Origin: Streptomyces sp. WP-1
GTDB taxonomy: Bacteria > Actinomycetota > Actinomycetes > Streptomycetales > Streptomycetaceae
Assembly: GCF_030450125.1 (NCBI RefSeq)
Contig: NZ_CP123923.1
Span: forward strand, 7,535,001-7,599,000
Length of the DNA: 64,000 nucleotides
Reading direction: 5' to 3'
The position numbers and the translations under genes are program-made. Positions 27,277-36,184 of this stretch are shown here, in pieces (position 1 is the stretch's first letter; each line of letters opens with the position of its first letter). The notes beneath the pieces are model-generated. The model saw nothing but the letters and a program-made list of their open reading frames with translations. It made no database searches and was not told the DNA's origin.

Positions 27277-27789
27277 TCAGCGCAGCCGGAGGTGGGCCAC
27301 GATCTGCTTGCCGGTCGTCAAGGCGGTGTGATGGAGCCGGTCGCACAGCAGCGTGACAAGACGAAGGCCGTGACCGCCGGGCCGGCCTGGATCCGGAGCG
27401 GGCATCACGGGCAGGCGGGGGGAGCTGTCGCGGACGGTGATCCGCAGCAGGGTGGCATCGGGCGTCAGTTCCAGCGTCAGGGCTCCGGGGCCGGGAGCGT
27501 GCCGGATCGCGTTCGTGACCAGCTCGCTCACGACGAGCTGGGCGTCCTGGCTCGGCCGCTCGTCGGGACGGTGGCCCGCCTCGTCGAGCAAGACGCGTAC
27601 GGCGTGTCTGGCATCGGTGATCGACGTGTGCGTCGCGTCCCACGCCATGCTGTATCGCAGGGGCAAAGGGAGTCCTTGTTCGCGTGTCGTCTGCTGGCTG
27701 AGCGGGGTGACCATGAAAGCGATCCCGGAGTCTGTCTTCGCGTCTTGACCGTTCGCGCTGTTGCGTCTACCCACGGTTGGCTTCGTCAT
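27277..27789 (-). CDS. RsbW-like ATP-binding anti-sigma factor
   Basis: A 170-residue protein with a GHKL/HATPase domain: N-box QLVVSELVTNAIRHAPGPG and G-box RPGGHGLRLVTLL. Such kinases bind sigma factors or phosphorylate STAS antagonists. The ATG at 27789 lies 12 bases after the STAS gene stop with a poor ribosome site; ATG at the MVTPLS codon is an alternative. It is cotranscribed with the STAS gene at 27802-28149 and faces the sigma gene. Confidence 0.8.
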   Translation of the reverse strand: MTKPTVGRRNSANGQDAKTDSGIAFMVTPLSQQTTREQGLPLPLRYSMAWDATHTSITDARHAVRVLLDEAGHRPDERPSQDAQLVVSELVTNAIRHAPGPGALTLELTPDATLLRITVRDSSPRLPVMPAPDPGRPGGHGLRLVTLLCDRLHHTALTTGKQIVAHLRLR

Positions 27790-27801
27790 GAGAGCGCGTC
27801 G

Positions 27802-28149
27802 TCAGCTGGTGGGCGAGGGTCCGGCGCCCGCGACCCGGAAGTGTGCGAGCGCGCCGCTGAGGGTGAGGAGCCGGGTGACCGCCGGGGCGAGCGGGCCCAG
27901 CAGGACGAGATCACGGCCGGCGGCCGCGTGGCGGCGGCGAGCGTCGAGAAGGGCGTAGAGGAGCATGCTGTCGGCGAAGGTCACCTGGGACAGGTCGATC
28001 GCCGTGACCGGCAGCGCCGCCCGGTCGGCCGCGTCCCAGACGGCCTCGAACTCGTTGCTGTCCTCGTGATCGGTCTCACCACGAACCACGATCATGAAGA
28101 CTTCTTCATGAGGTATGACGTGCACTTTTCTCTCGGGCGCCGTATGCAT
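27802..28149 (-). CDS. STAS-domain anti-sigma factor antagonist
   Basis: A 115-residue STAS protein: VVRGETDHEDSNEFEAVWDA, then TAIDLSQVTFADSMLLYALL with the canonical phosphorylatable Ser in ADS, then LLGPLAPAVTRLLTLSGAL. Directly upstream of the RsbW-like kinase gene (12-base gap), the typical antagonist/anti-sigma pair. Start by the ATG before HTAPERK; no strong ribosome site. Confidence 0.8.
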   Translation of the reverse strand: MHTAPERKVHVIPHEEVFMIVVRGETDHEDSNEFEAVWDAADRAALPVTAIDLSQVTFADSMLLYALLDARRRHAAAGRDLVLLGPLAPAVTRLLTLSGALAHFRVAGAGPSPTS

Positions 28150-28374
28150 GGCGCCATACTCACATTCGCGCAGGACACTGAGCCAACCCCCGGGGGCAGC
28201 GACTGCGTTGAGCAGCTCACACCTGAAGTGCGGCGTGCCCCTCCGCGGTCCCGGCGCGAGCTGCGCGCCAGGCGAAAGCTGGTGGCGCCCCTTGGCCTCC
28301 GGAGCCCGGCCGGACCCGGCGCTACCGGCTGTCTGATAATCGGTGGAGGCGCAGAAGGCGGAGGAGGGTCGACG

Positions 28375-28767
28375 GTGTTCTCGGTGGATGCGGGGCCAGG
28401 CGGATGTGAGTGCGTGCTCGCTCTGCGCGGTGAGCTGGATTACGCCAGTGCCGCGCAGTTGCGGGAGGCGGCGGATGCGGTGCTCGCCGGGCCACAGCCG
28501 CCTGCCTTGATGATCCTCGACTGTTCGGCCCTGGAGTTCTGTGACTCCTCCGGCATCAATGTCCTGATCGGGATGCACCAGCGGCTGGCGGCGCGCGGCG
28601 GTGTGCTGAGGCTGGCGGGAGTGCCCGGTTCGGTGACCCGGGTGTTCACGCTGACCGGTCTGGACCAGGTCATAGGCCTGTACGGCACGGTGGCCGACGC
28701 GTCGGCCACCGTGCCCGGCGACCACGGAGCGTCCTCCGTGCCTGCGGCCGGCAAGAGGCAGCGATGA
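28375..28767 (+). CDS. STAS-domain anti-sigma factor antagonist
   Basis: A 130-residue STAS protein: CVLALRGELDYASAAQLREA and ILDCSALEFCDSSGINVLIG, with the classical D-S-S-G phosphorylation site. GTG at 28375 follows GGAGGAGGG. Its stop overlaps the start of the PP2C phosphatase (ATGA), which should dephosphorylate it. Confidence 0.88.
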   Translation: MFSVDAGPGGCECVLALRGELDYASAAQLREAADAVLAGPQPPALMILDCSALEFCDSSGINVLIGMHQRLAARGGVLRLAGVPGSVTRVFTLTGLDQVIGLYGTVADASATVPGDHGASSVPAAGKRQR

Positions 28768-30965
28768 CCCCCGTTCCGGAGCAGCAGCCCGTCGAGGCCG
28801 TGAACCGTCCAGGCGGCCCAGAGGGGGACCACGACCTCCGGGCCCTGTTCGGCCGGTCCACGGCGGTGTTCGCGTCCCTGTCCGGCCCGGCCCACATGGT
28901 GGAGGTCGCCAACGAGGCGTTCTTCGCCGCGATCGGCGGCGCGGAGCGGGTCCGCGTGGGAGTGCCGCTGGGGCAGTTGATGCCGGAGCTGGCCGAGCAG
29001 GGCTTCATCACCTTGCTGGATCAGGTCTACCGCACCGGCGAACGGCACGTCGGGCGCGACGCCCGGGTGATGATCGGGACCGGCTCCGCGGCACGGGAGG
29101 CGTTCTTCGACTTCACGTACGAGCCGCGGACGGACACGGGCGGCAACGTCACCGGCGTACGGGTCATCGGGGTGGAGACCACCCAGGTCAAGCATGCCCA
29201 GCGGCTCACGGCCGAGCACCGCGTGCTGCTGGAGCAGATCGCTCGCCAGGCGCCCCTGGCCGAGGTGCTGGAGGGCATGGCTCACGCGATCGAGGACCTG
29301 GCACCGGAAGGCGTCCTGGTCTCCGTGCTGCTCGCCGACGCCGACGGCAAGCATCTGCGGCACGGCGCGGCCCCGAGCCTGCCCGATTTCTACAATCAGG
29401 CCATCGACGGTATCGCCACCGGCGAGGGTGTCGGCTCCTGCGGCACCGCCGCCCACCGGCGCCGGCCGGTCATCGTCTCCGACATCACCACCGACCCGTT
29501 CTGGGACGACTTCCTGCACCTCGCCCAGGCCGCGCGGCTGGCGGCCTGCTGGTCCACGCCCATCCTGGCCAGGGACGGTTCCCTGCTGGGCACCTTTGCC
29601 ATGTACCACCGCACCCCGCGGGCGCCCCAGGAGTCCGACCTCGCACTGGCCCGTGTATTCGCCGACACCGCCGCCCTGGCCATCGAACGTCACCACGCCG
29701 ACGAGGCCCGCCGGGCCGCCGAGAGGAAGGAGCAGGCGGCACGTGCCGACCTGGCCTTCCTCCTCAACGCCAGCACCGTCCTCACCTCCGGACTGGACCA
29801 GGGACAGACCCTGCGGCGCCTGGCCACCTCCTGCATCCCGGTGCTGGCCCCGCTGGCCGCGGTCGACATCGTCGACCAAGGCAGGGTGCGCCGCATCGCC
29901 ACCGCCGCCCCCACCCAGGCCCAGCAGGACCTGCTCGCCTCCCACATCCCCGTCTACGACACCGACGACGACGCCGTCGCCCGCGTCCTGGCCTCCGGCC
30001 TGAGCGAGGTCGCCCGCCGTACCCCCACCGGTCCCGGTCCCTGGCACGAGCTGGGCGTCACCGGCTACCTGTGCGCCCCGCTCCTGGACCGGGGCCACGC
30101 CTTCGGCACCCTGACCCTGCTGTCCACCGGAGAGCACACCTTCGACGGCCACACCATCGCCCTCGCCGAGGAACTCACCCGGCGCGCCGCCTCAGCCGCG
30201 CTCAACGCCCGGCAGTACACCCAGCGCGTCGCGCTGACGCGCGATCTGCAAGCAGGACTCCTCCTGCCCGAGATCCCGGCCCTGCCCGGTGCCCAGGCCG
30301 CCGCCTACTACCACCCCGCCGGCGAGGGACTGGACATCGGCGGCGACTTCTACGACCTCTTCCCCCTCGACGACGGCAGCTGGGCGTTCATGCTCGGCGA
30401 CGTCTGCGGCCGCGGCGCCACAGCCGCCACCACCACCGCCCTGGTCCGCCACACCGCCCGCGCCGTCGCCCCGCTCCTGCCCGGCCCCGAAGCAGTCGTC
30501 CGAGCCGTCAACAAAGCCCTCCTGCAACGGCCCCACAGCCACGGCACCGGTTTCGTCACCCTCGTCTACGGCCACTTCACCCCCGCCCGGACCGGTGGCC
30601 TCGACCTCACCCTCGTCCGAGCCGGCCACACCCTGCCCCTCCATCTCGACCAGCACGGCACAGCGCACCCCCTCGACTGCCCCGGCGGCCTCATCGGCAT
30701 CAGCGACGACGCCCACCTCACCACCTGCCACCTGCACCTCGAACCGGCCGAAAGCCTCCTGCTGTACACCGACGGCATCACCGAAGCCCGTAACCACGAC
30801 CGGGAACAATTCGGCGAGGAGCGCCTCGTCCACGCCCTCAGCAACGCCTCGTCCCCGCTCACCGCACAGCAGACCATCGACGCACTCACCCGCGCCGTCC
30901 ACGCCTTCACCGGCCCGGACGGCATACACGACGACCAGGCGGCCCTCGTCCTCACCGCCGACTGA
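28764..30965 (+). CDS. PAS-GAF-GAF-PP2C (SpoIIE-type) phosphatase
   Basis: A 733-residue RsbU-like phosphatase. A PAS domain (about 25-140), first GAF (150-310, EGVGSCGTAAHRRRPVIVSD), second GAF (330-485) and the PP2C/SpoIIE domain (505-733). Metal ligands are intact: GGDFYDLF, MLGDVCGRGATAA, LLYTDGITEARN and HDDQAALVL. ATGA overlap with the STAS gene shows they are a pair: the phosphatase reads a signal through PAS/GAF and activates the antagonist, freeing a sigma factor. Confidence 0.9.
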   Translation: MTPVPEQQPVEAVNRPGGPEGDHDLRALFGRSTAVFASLSGPAHMVEVANEAFFAAIGGAERVRVGVPLGQLMPELAEQGFITLLDQVYRTGERHVGRDARVMIGTGSAAREAFFDFTYEPRTDTGGNVTGVRVIGVETTQVKHAQRLTAEHRVLLEQIARQAPLAEVLEGMAHAIEDLAPEGVLVSVLLADADGKHLRHGAAPSLPDFYNQAIDGIATGEGVGSCGTAAHRRRPVIVSDITTDPFWDDFLHLAQAARLAACWSTPILARDGSLLGTFAMYHRTPRAPQESDLALARVFADTAALAIERHHADEARRAAERKEQAARADLAFLLNASTVLTSGLDQGQTLRRLATSCIPVLAPLAAVDIVDQGRVRRIATAAPTQAQQDLLASHIPVYDTDDDAVARVLASGLSEVARRTPTGPGPWHELGVTGYLCAPLLDRGHAFGTLTLLSTGEHTFDGHTIALAEELTRRAASAALNARQYTQRVALTRDLQAGLLLPEIPALPGAQAAAYYHPAGEGLDIGGDFYDLFPLDDGSWAFMLGDVCGRGATAATTTALVRHTARAVAPLLPGPEAVVRAVNKALLQRPHSHGTGFVTLVYGHFTPARTGGLDLTLVRAGHTLPLHLDQHGTAHPLDCPGGLIGISDDAHLTTCHLHLEPAESLLLYTDGITEARNHDREQFGEERLVHALSNASSPLTAQQTIDALTRAVHAFTGPDGIHDDQAALVLTAD

Positions 30966-31043
30966 CCCCTCCACCGGAAAGAGACCGGTGCGCTGTCAGG
31001 CTTTCGACGCCCGTCCCGGCCGGGCCGGTGGGAGACTGGTGGG

Positions 31044-31316
31044 ATGGCGCACAGCGATCGGGAAGCTGACCGGCGCTTGGAGCGAGCGATCCTGGAACTG
31101 CTGGATCGCCGCGGTCCGACCGCCACGATCTGCCCCTCCGACGCCGCGCGTGCGGCGTACGAAGGGGACGACGACGGCTGGCGCGCGCTCATGGAACCGG
31201 TCCGCCGCGCCGCACGACGCCTGGTCGCTGCCGGCACGGTGGAGATCACGCAGTCCGGCCGTCCTGTCGAGCCGGCCACGGCCCGTGGCCCCATCCGCAT
31301 CCGCCGTGCGCGCTGA
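31044..31316 (+). CDS. DUF3253 family protein
   Basis: A 90-residue protein: ERAILELLDRRGPTATICPS at the start, then RRLVAAGTVEITQSGRPV and RGPIRIRRA at the end, the DUF3253 signature (a winged-helix-like small domain of unknown role). ATG preceded by GGGAGACTGG. Monocistronic. Confidence 0.85.
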   Translation: MAHSDREADRRLERAILELLDRRGPTATICPSDAARAAYEGDDDGWRALMEPVRRAARRLVAAGTVEITQSGRPVEPATARGPIRIRRAR

Positions 31317-31705
31317 CACGGCGGACCCCGAAAGGCCCCGCGCGCAGCGGGTCCGGGGCTGACGCCGGAACGTCGGCGATTCGGGAGGGGACCCGGAGGA
31401 AGACGGCCGAGCGATCCGGCGCCGGCCCCCTACGGCAATGCCGCCAAGGGCTGACGGACCAGCGCGCATTCGGTGCCTTGGGCCTCCGAATCCTCCGCCG
31501 ACTGGTTCGAGGAACACGGTCCCAATCTGTCGGCCCGGCATGGAGGCCGAAGCCGGCTTCCTGTCCGACTCCACCGCCAGCAATGTTCGCCGCCGACCGG
31601 GCCGAGGCGGCTGAGCGGGCACCGGGGGCATGCCCGCGCGCGGCCCGGGCACAAGTGAACGACGGGCAGGGGCTTCCCCCACCCATGCCGGGGAGGGACG
31701 TGGTC
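31317..31705. other. Gene-free interval before glgX
   Basis: 389 bases. A GCCCCG/CGGGGC stem at 31336-31361 may terminate the DUF3253 transcript. The frame that runs into glgX from 31478 lacks a ribosome site and protein-like content. Confidence 0.4.
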
Positions 31706-33847
31706 ATGCGTATCTGGCAAGAGAGCACGAAGATGGGCCCGCGGCCGGGCCGGATGTCGCCGCTGGGCGCCACCTTCGACGGCGCCGGGACGAACTTCGC
31801 CGTGTTCTCCGAAGTCGCGCAGCTCGTGGAGCTGTGTCTCTTCGACGAAGATGGATCGGAAGAGCGCGTCCCACTACGGGAGGTGGACGGCTTCGTCCAC
31901 CACATCTACCTGCCGGACGTCGGGCCCGGACGGCGCTACGGGTTCCGGGTGCACGGTCCTTGTCGTCCGGAGCGGGGTGAGCGCTGCAACCCGAACAAGC
32001 TGCTGCTCGACCCCTACGCCAAGGCGATCGAGGGTGAGATCCATTGGGACGAGGCCCTCTTCCCCTACCGTTTCGGGGACGTCGAGCAACGGAACGACCT
32101 GGACTCCGCGCCCTACACCGCGAAGTCGGTGGTGGTGAACCCCTACTTCGACTGGGGCAGCGACCATCCGCCGCGGACCCCGTACCACGAGACGGTCATC
32201 TACGAGGCCCACGTCAAGGGCATGACGCGGACCCACCCCGCGATCCCGGAGGCCGTTCGCGGCACCTATGCCGCGCTCGCGCACCCGGCCATGGTCGAAT
32301 ACTTCGTCAAACTCGGTGTCACCGCGGTGGAACTGATGCCGGTCCACCAGTTCGTGCAGGACCACGCCCTGGTGCAGAAGGGACTGTCGAACTACTGGGG
32401 GTACAACACCATCGGGTTCTTCGCGCCGCACAACGCCTACTGTTCCTCGGGGCAGCGGGGCGAGCAGGTGCAGGAGTTCCGCTCGATGGTCAAGGCCCTG
32501 CACGAGGCAGGTATCGAGGTGATCCTCGACGTCGTCTACAACCACACCGCGGAGGGGAACCACCTCGGCCCGGTGCTGTCGTTCAGGGGTCTGGACAACG
32601 CGGCGTACTACCGCCTGTCCGAGCAGGACCCGCGCTTCCACTGGGACACCACCGGCACCGGCAACAGCCTGCGGATGAACCACCCGCACACCCTGCAGCT
32701 GATCATGGACTCGCTGCGCTACTGGGTGACCGAGATGCACGTCGACGGCTTCCGGTTCGACCTCGCCGCCACCCTGGCACGCCAGTTCCACGCGGTCGAC
32801 CGGCTGTCGTCGTTCTTCGACCTCGTCCAGCAGGACCCGGTCATCTCCCAGGTCAAGCTCATCGCCGAGCCGTGGGACGTCGGCGACGGCGGCTACCAGG
32901 TCGGCAACTTCCCCCCGCTGTGGACCGAGTGGAACGGCAAGTACCGCGACACCGTACGCGACTTCTGGCGCGGCGAGGGCGGCACCCTGGGGGAGTTCGC
33001 CTCCCGCCTCACCGGATCCTCCGACCTCTACCAGAGCGACGGCCGCCGCCCCTACGCGTCGGTCAACTTCGTCACCGCGCACGACGGATTCACCCTGCGC
33101 GACCTGGTCTCGTACAACGGCAAGCACAACGATGCCAATGGCGAGGGAAACCGGGACGGCGAGAACCACAACCGCTCCTGGAACTGCGGGGTGGAGGGCG
33201 CCACCAGGGATCGCGACGTCCTCGCCCTGCGCGCCCGGCAGCAGCGCAACCTCCTCGCCACCCTGCTGCTCTCCCAGGGCGTGCCCATGCTGCTGCACGG
33301 TGACGAACTCGGCCGCACCCAGCACGGCAACAACAACGCCTACTGCCAGGACGGGGAACTGTCCTGGATCGACTGGCCGAACGTCGTCGACGGCAGCGAA
33401 CTGCTCGACTTCACGCGCAGGCTGATCACGCTGCGCCGCGATCACCCGGTCTTCCGCAGACGACGGTTCTTCAAGGGCCGGGTGGCTCACGGCAGTAGCG
33501 CCGACGGCAAGGACATCACCTGGTTCACCCCCGCCGGGCGCGAGATGAACGACACCGACTGGGACACCGGCTTCGCCAGGTCCCTGATGGTCCACCTCAA
33601 CGGGAAGGCCATCACAGAACCGGACCTGCGCGGCCTGCGGGTGGAGGACGACTCCTTCCTCCTGCTCTTCAACGCCCATAGCCAGACCCTCACCTTCACC
33701 CTCCCCGAGGAGACGGGCCGGTGGTGGGCGGTGGAGGTGGACACGGCCATCCCCTACACCGAGTACCGGCCGCTGATCAAGGGCGGCAGCGAGGTCGAGG
33801 TCGAAGCCCGCGCCATGCTCGTGCTGCGGGATCACCAGGACGGCTGA
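31706..33847 (+). CDS. glgX: Glycogen debranching enzyme GlgX
   Basis: Hydrolyses alpha-1,6 branches of glycogen limit dextrins. The 713-residue product has the N-terminal CBM48-like region (GATFDGAGTNFAVFSE) and GH13 motifs: VILDVVYNHTAEG, VDGFRFDLAATLAR (nucleophile Asp), LIAEPWDVGDGGYQVGNFPP (acid Glu) and NFVTAHDGFTLRDLVSYN. ATG at 31706 follows GGGAGGGAC. Monocistronic before a small-protein/PRC-barrel operon. Confidence 0.93.
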   Translation: MRIWQESTKMGPRPGRMSPLGATFDGAGTNFAVFSEVAQLVELCLFDEDGSEERVPLREVDGFVHHIYLPDVGPGRRYGFRVHGPCRPERGERCNPNKLLLDPYAKAIEGEIHWDEALFPYRFGDVEQRNDLDSAPYTAKSVVVNPYFDWGSDHPPRTPYHETVIYEAHVKGMTRTHPAIPEAVRGTYAALAHPAMVEYFVKLGVTAVELMPVHQFVQDHALVQKGLSNYWGYNTIGFFAPHNAYCSSGQRGEQVQEFRSMVKALHEAGIEVILDVVYNHTAEGNHLGPVLSFRGLDNAAYYRLSEQDPRFHWDTTGTGNSLRMNHPHTLQLIMDSLRYWVTEMHVDGFRFDLAATLARQFHAVDRLSSFFDLVQQDPVISQVKLIAEPWDVGDGGYQVGNFPPLWTEWNGKYRDTVRDFWRGEGGTLGEFASRLTGSSDLYQSDGRRPYASVNFVTAHDGFTLRDLVSYNGKHNDANGEGNRDGENHNRSWNCGVEGATRDRDVLALRARQQRNLLATLLLSQGVPMLLHGDELGRTQHGNNNAYCQDGELSWIDWPNVVDGSELLDFTRRLITLRRDHPVFRRRRFFKGRVAHGSSADGKDITWFTPAGREMNDTDWDTGFARSLMVHLNGKAITEPDLRGLRVEDDSFLLLFNAHSQTLTFTLPEETGRWWAVEVDTAIPYTEYRPLIKGGSEVEVEARAMLVLRDHQDG

Positions 33848-33977
33848 CCCCGCCCGGACGGTGTCCGGCTCTTCGCCACGGTGGAAGGCGTGCAACCCCG
33901 CTGGGCGGGAAGCCGGAAGCCAGGGGAGCGCCACATGGGGCGACGACCCGGGCGGAGACGGCAGAAGGAGGTCGGCG

Positions 33978-34124
33978 ATGGAATGGTCTGGCTGGATTGT
34001 TTTCCTCATCGCGGTGGTGGTGTTGCTCGCCGCCGCGGCACTGGTGGTCCAGGCCAAACGCCGTAGCGGAACGGTGATCGCCATGCGTTCGGGTCGCGGG
34101 CCGGGCGGGAAGGAGAAGCGGTGA
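33978..34124 (+). CDS. Small single-pass membrane protein, 48 residues
   Basis: ATG at 33978 with AAGGAGG seven bases upstream. One helix (WIVFLIAVVVLLAAAALVVQ) and a basic cytoplasmic tail. Its stop overlaps the GTG of the PRC-barrel gene (GTGA), so the two are coupled. Function unknown. Confidence 0.75.
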   Translation: MEWSGWIVFLIAVVVLLAAAALVVQAKRRSGTVIAMRSGRGPGGKEKR

Positions 34125-34726
34125 TCACCCCCCTGCTCGCCTCGGAACTGACCAAGAGGGTGGTCGTGACCCTGGGCGGCGAGGCGGTCGCTCAGGTCAA
34201 GGACACCGTCTTCGACTTCAGGGCAGGCCGGATCACCGGCTTCACCTTGAGCGGGCGCGGCCTGCTCGCCGGTCCGCTCAAGGTGAGCCTGCCGCTCTCC
34301 GGAGTGCACGCCATCGGACCGTCCGCCGTGATGATTCCCGGTACGGCGGTCCTGGTGGAGCGGAAGGCGGTTCTGGCGGCCCATCAGGCCGAGCACGGGC
34401 AAGTCATCGGCGCACCGGTCCTCACGGACGAGGGCACCGAAACGGGCACGGTCCTGGACGTCGTGATCGAGGCCGGCAGCAGCGGTCGCGTGATCGGCTT
34501 CGAGATCGCCATGAAGGAGAGTGCCGACCACGAGAAGCGCAGGGCGTTCATCCCGCGCGGGGAGGCGCTCGCCGTCTCCGGACGGGCCATGGTCATCCCG
34601 GCGCAGGCCCGCCACTTCGTCGCGGACGACTTGCCCAGCTTCGGCGCCCAGGTCGAGGCATTCCGCCGGCACACCGCGCCGCCGACCCACTTCACGCCCA
34701 CGACCGACGAAGAGGCCCCGTCATGA
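34121..34726 (+). CDS. PRC-barrel domain protein
   Basis: A 201-residue protein with two PRC-barrel-like halves: LGGEAVAQVKDTVFDFRAGR then ITGFTLSG (1-85) and VLTDEGTETGTVLDVVIEAG with VIGFEIA (95-165). PRC-barrel proteins bind RNA, metals or membranes depending on context. GTGA overlap before it and ATGA overlap after it define a three-gene operon. Confidence 0.8.
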   Translation: MITPLLASELTKRVVVTLGGEAVAQVKDTVFDFRAGRITGFTLSGRGLLAGPLKVSLPLSGVHAIGPSAVMIPGTAVLVERKAVLAAHQAEHGQVIGAPVLTDEGTETGTVLDVVIEAGSSGRVIGFEIAMKESADHEKRRAFIPRGEALAVSGRAMVIPAQARHFVADDLPSFGAQVEAFRRHTAPPTHFTPTTDEEAPS

Positions 34727-35178
34727 GACTGTTGAGTCAGACCCGTGGCCTGCCGGTGATCACGACCGCGGAGGCCGAGGAATTGGGCCGCGTGGAGGAC
34801 CTGACCGTCGACCCGCGCACGAGGAGTGTCGTCTGCGTGCGTCTGTCCGGAGCTCCGAAACACGCGACGACGATCGCGTGGGAGCTGATCGAAGGAGTGG
34901 GACAGGACGCCGTCGTCGTACGGTCCCTCGCCTCCGCCGGTGTCGGCCCGCACGAATTTCCCACCCATCACGAGATTCTCGGCAAGCGGGTCCTGACGGA
35001 ACACGGCACCGAGCACGGCACCGTCAAGGACCTCGCCTTCGACACCGCCACGGGGCACATCCACACGCTGTACACGGCCCTCGGGGACATCCCAGGAGAC
35101 CACCTCCTGGGCGTCGGCGAGTACGCGGTCGTCGTACGCGGTGCCCGGACAGCGTCTTCACATGATCACCGCTGGTGA
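34723..35178 (+). CDS. PRC-barrel domain protein
   Basis: A 151-residue paralogue-like partner of the preceding gene: TTAEAEELGRVEDLTVDPRT then VVCVRLSG, and LGKRVLTEHGTEHGTVKDLA. ATGA overlap with the upstream gene. Role unknown; the two products may form a complex with the small membrane protein. The 3' end lies in a perfect palindrome. Confidence 0.78.
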   Translation: MRLLSQTRGLPVITTAEAEELGRVEDLTVDPRTRSVVCVRLSGAPKHATTIAWELIEGVGQDAVVVRSLASAGVGPHEFPTHHEILGKRVLTEHGTEHGTVKDLAFDTATGHIHTLYTALGDIPGDHLLGVGEYAVVVRGARTASSHDHRW

Positions 35179-35182
35179 TCAT
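35162..35182. terminator. Perfect 9-base inverted repeat at the end of the PRC-barrel operon
   Basis: ATGATCACC-GCT-GGTGATCAT straddles the stop codon (35176-35178). It may act as a terminator or mRNA 3' stabiliser, or be a protein-binding palindrome. Confidence 0.5.
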
Positions 35183-35596
35183 GGTGTCGTGATACGTCGC
35201 CACGTACTGGCCGACGCCGAGCGCGGGGCCCTGAACGGGACCTTGTGAAAATTCCGGACCGGGACGGCCTGGCGGGGCGCACCCGAGCGCTGTGGTCCCT
35301 GGGGCCACGCTGCGCACGCGATTTCGCGATATGTACGGCCGCCGGCCTCCTCCGCACGGCCTCCGCACGACCGACCGGAGTCCACCGAGCGCGTCACGCT
35401 GGACCAGGGGCCCCGGTCAAGCTTGCGGACGGCCGAGCCGGGCTCGACTGCTGCGCGATGGCCGCTGATGTAGCGCGATCGGGTGATCCGGCCCGTCATA
35501 CCCAGTCCGCGCGCAGGGTGGCAGCGGATTACCGGTGCCTGGTCGCGGCACGCGGCGGGCCGGCGGTGGCTGCCGCCGCGACAGGGAGGAAGGCGC
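35183..35596. other. Gene-free upstream region of the chaplin gene
   Basis: About 410 bases with no supported gene. It should contain the chaplin promoter; no confident hexamers were found. Confidence 0.4.
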
Positions 35597-35863
35597 GTGA
35601 ACATGATGATGTCTCTGCGGTCTCGAGTGATGCGAGGAGCGGGTCTGGTGGCCGCCGCGGGTTCGGTGCTGCTCGGCGGCGCGGCGGCCGCGGCGGCCGA
35701 CAGCGGAGCGCAAGGGGCGGCGGTCGGCTCGCCCGGTGTCCTGTCGGGCAACGTGATTCAGGTCCCGGTCGACATCCCGGTCAACGTCTGCGGGAACACC
35801 GTCGACGTGATCGGCTTGCTCAACCCCGCCTTCGGCAACGCCTGCGTCAACACCGGCATGTGA
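35597..35863 (+). CDS. Short chaplin
   Basis: An 88-residue secreted amyloid-forming surface protein that lowers surface tension for aerial hyphae. Signal peptide about 1-35 (Ala-rich, ending AAAAADS), then one chaplin domain: GSPGVLSGNVIQVPVDIPVN and the Cys pair VCGNTVDVIGLLNPAFGNAC. No LPxTG anchor, so it is of the short ChpD-H type. GTG at 35597 follows GGGAGGAAGG; ATG two codons later is possible. A developmental marker for Streptomyces. Confidence 0.92.
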   Translation: MNMMMSLRSRVMRGAGLVAAAGSVLLGGAAAAAADSGAQGAAVGSPGVLSGNVIQVPVDIPVNVCGNTVDVIGLLNPAFGNACVNTGM

Positions 35864-35964
35864 CGCACCAGGCGCCACCGCGACAGTCCTGTCCGAGGGG
35901 GCCCGGGCCCCTGCCCAAGCATCCTCGGACGGGCTGTCGCCCCAACCTCTGGTGCGGCGACGTT

Positions 35965-36004
35965 CTCACCGACTCACTGACTCACCGACTCACCGACTCA
36001 CCGA
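35965..36004. repeat. 8-base tandem repeat, five copies
   Basis: CTCACCGA repeated five times with one mismatch (second copy), in the 321-base gap 35864-36184 between the chaplin and carbonic anhydrase genes. Nothing else is seen in that gap. Confidence 0.85.
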
Positions 36005-36184
36005 TGAACGCGGAGTGGCCGCCGCCGCATTCTGGCGACGCGCGCACGCCTTTTTCTCCACGCCCGGCGTAACCCTTGAAAGGGCCCCTGACCGACAGCG
36101 GCTCCCGCTCTCGGTCCCTACAGTTCGGCCGGGCTTCGAATGACCGTGCGGGCAACCTGCGAGCCGTACATCTAGGCTGCGGGC

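Noticed and set aside
35965..36004. CRISPR-like repeat array
   Set aside because: Units are only 8 bases, directly adjacent and without spacers; it is a simple tandem repeat.
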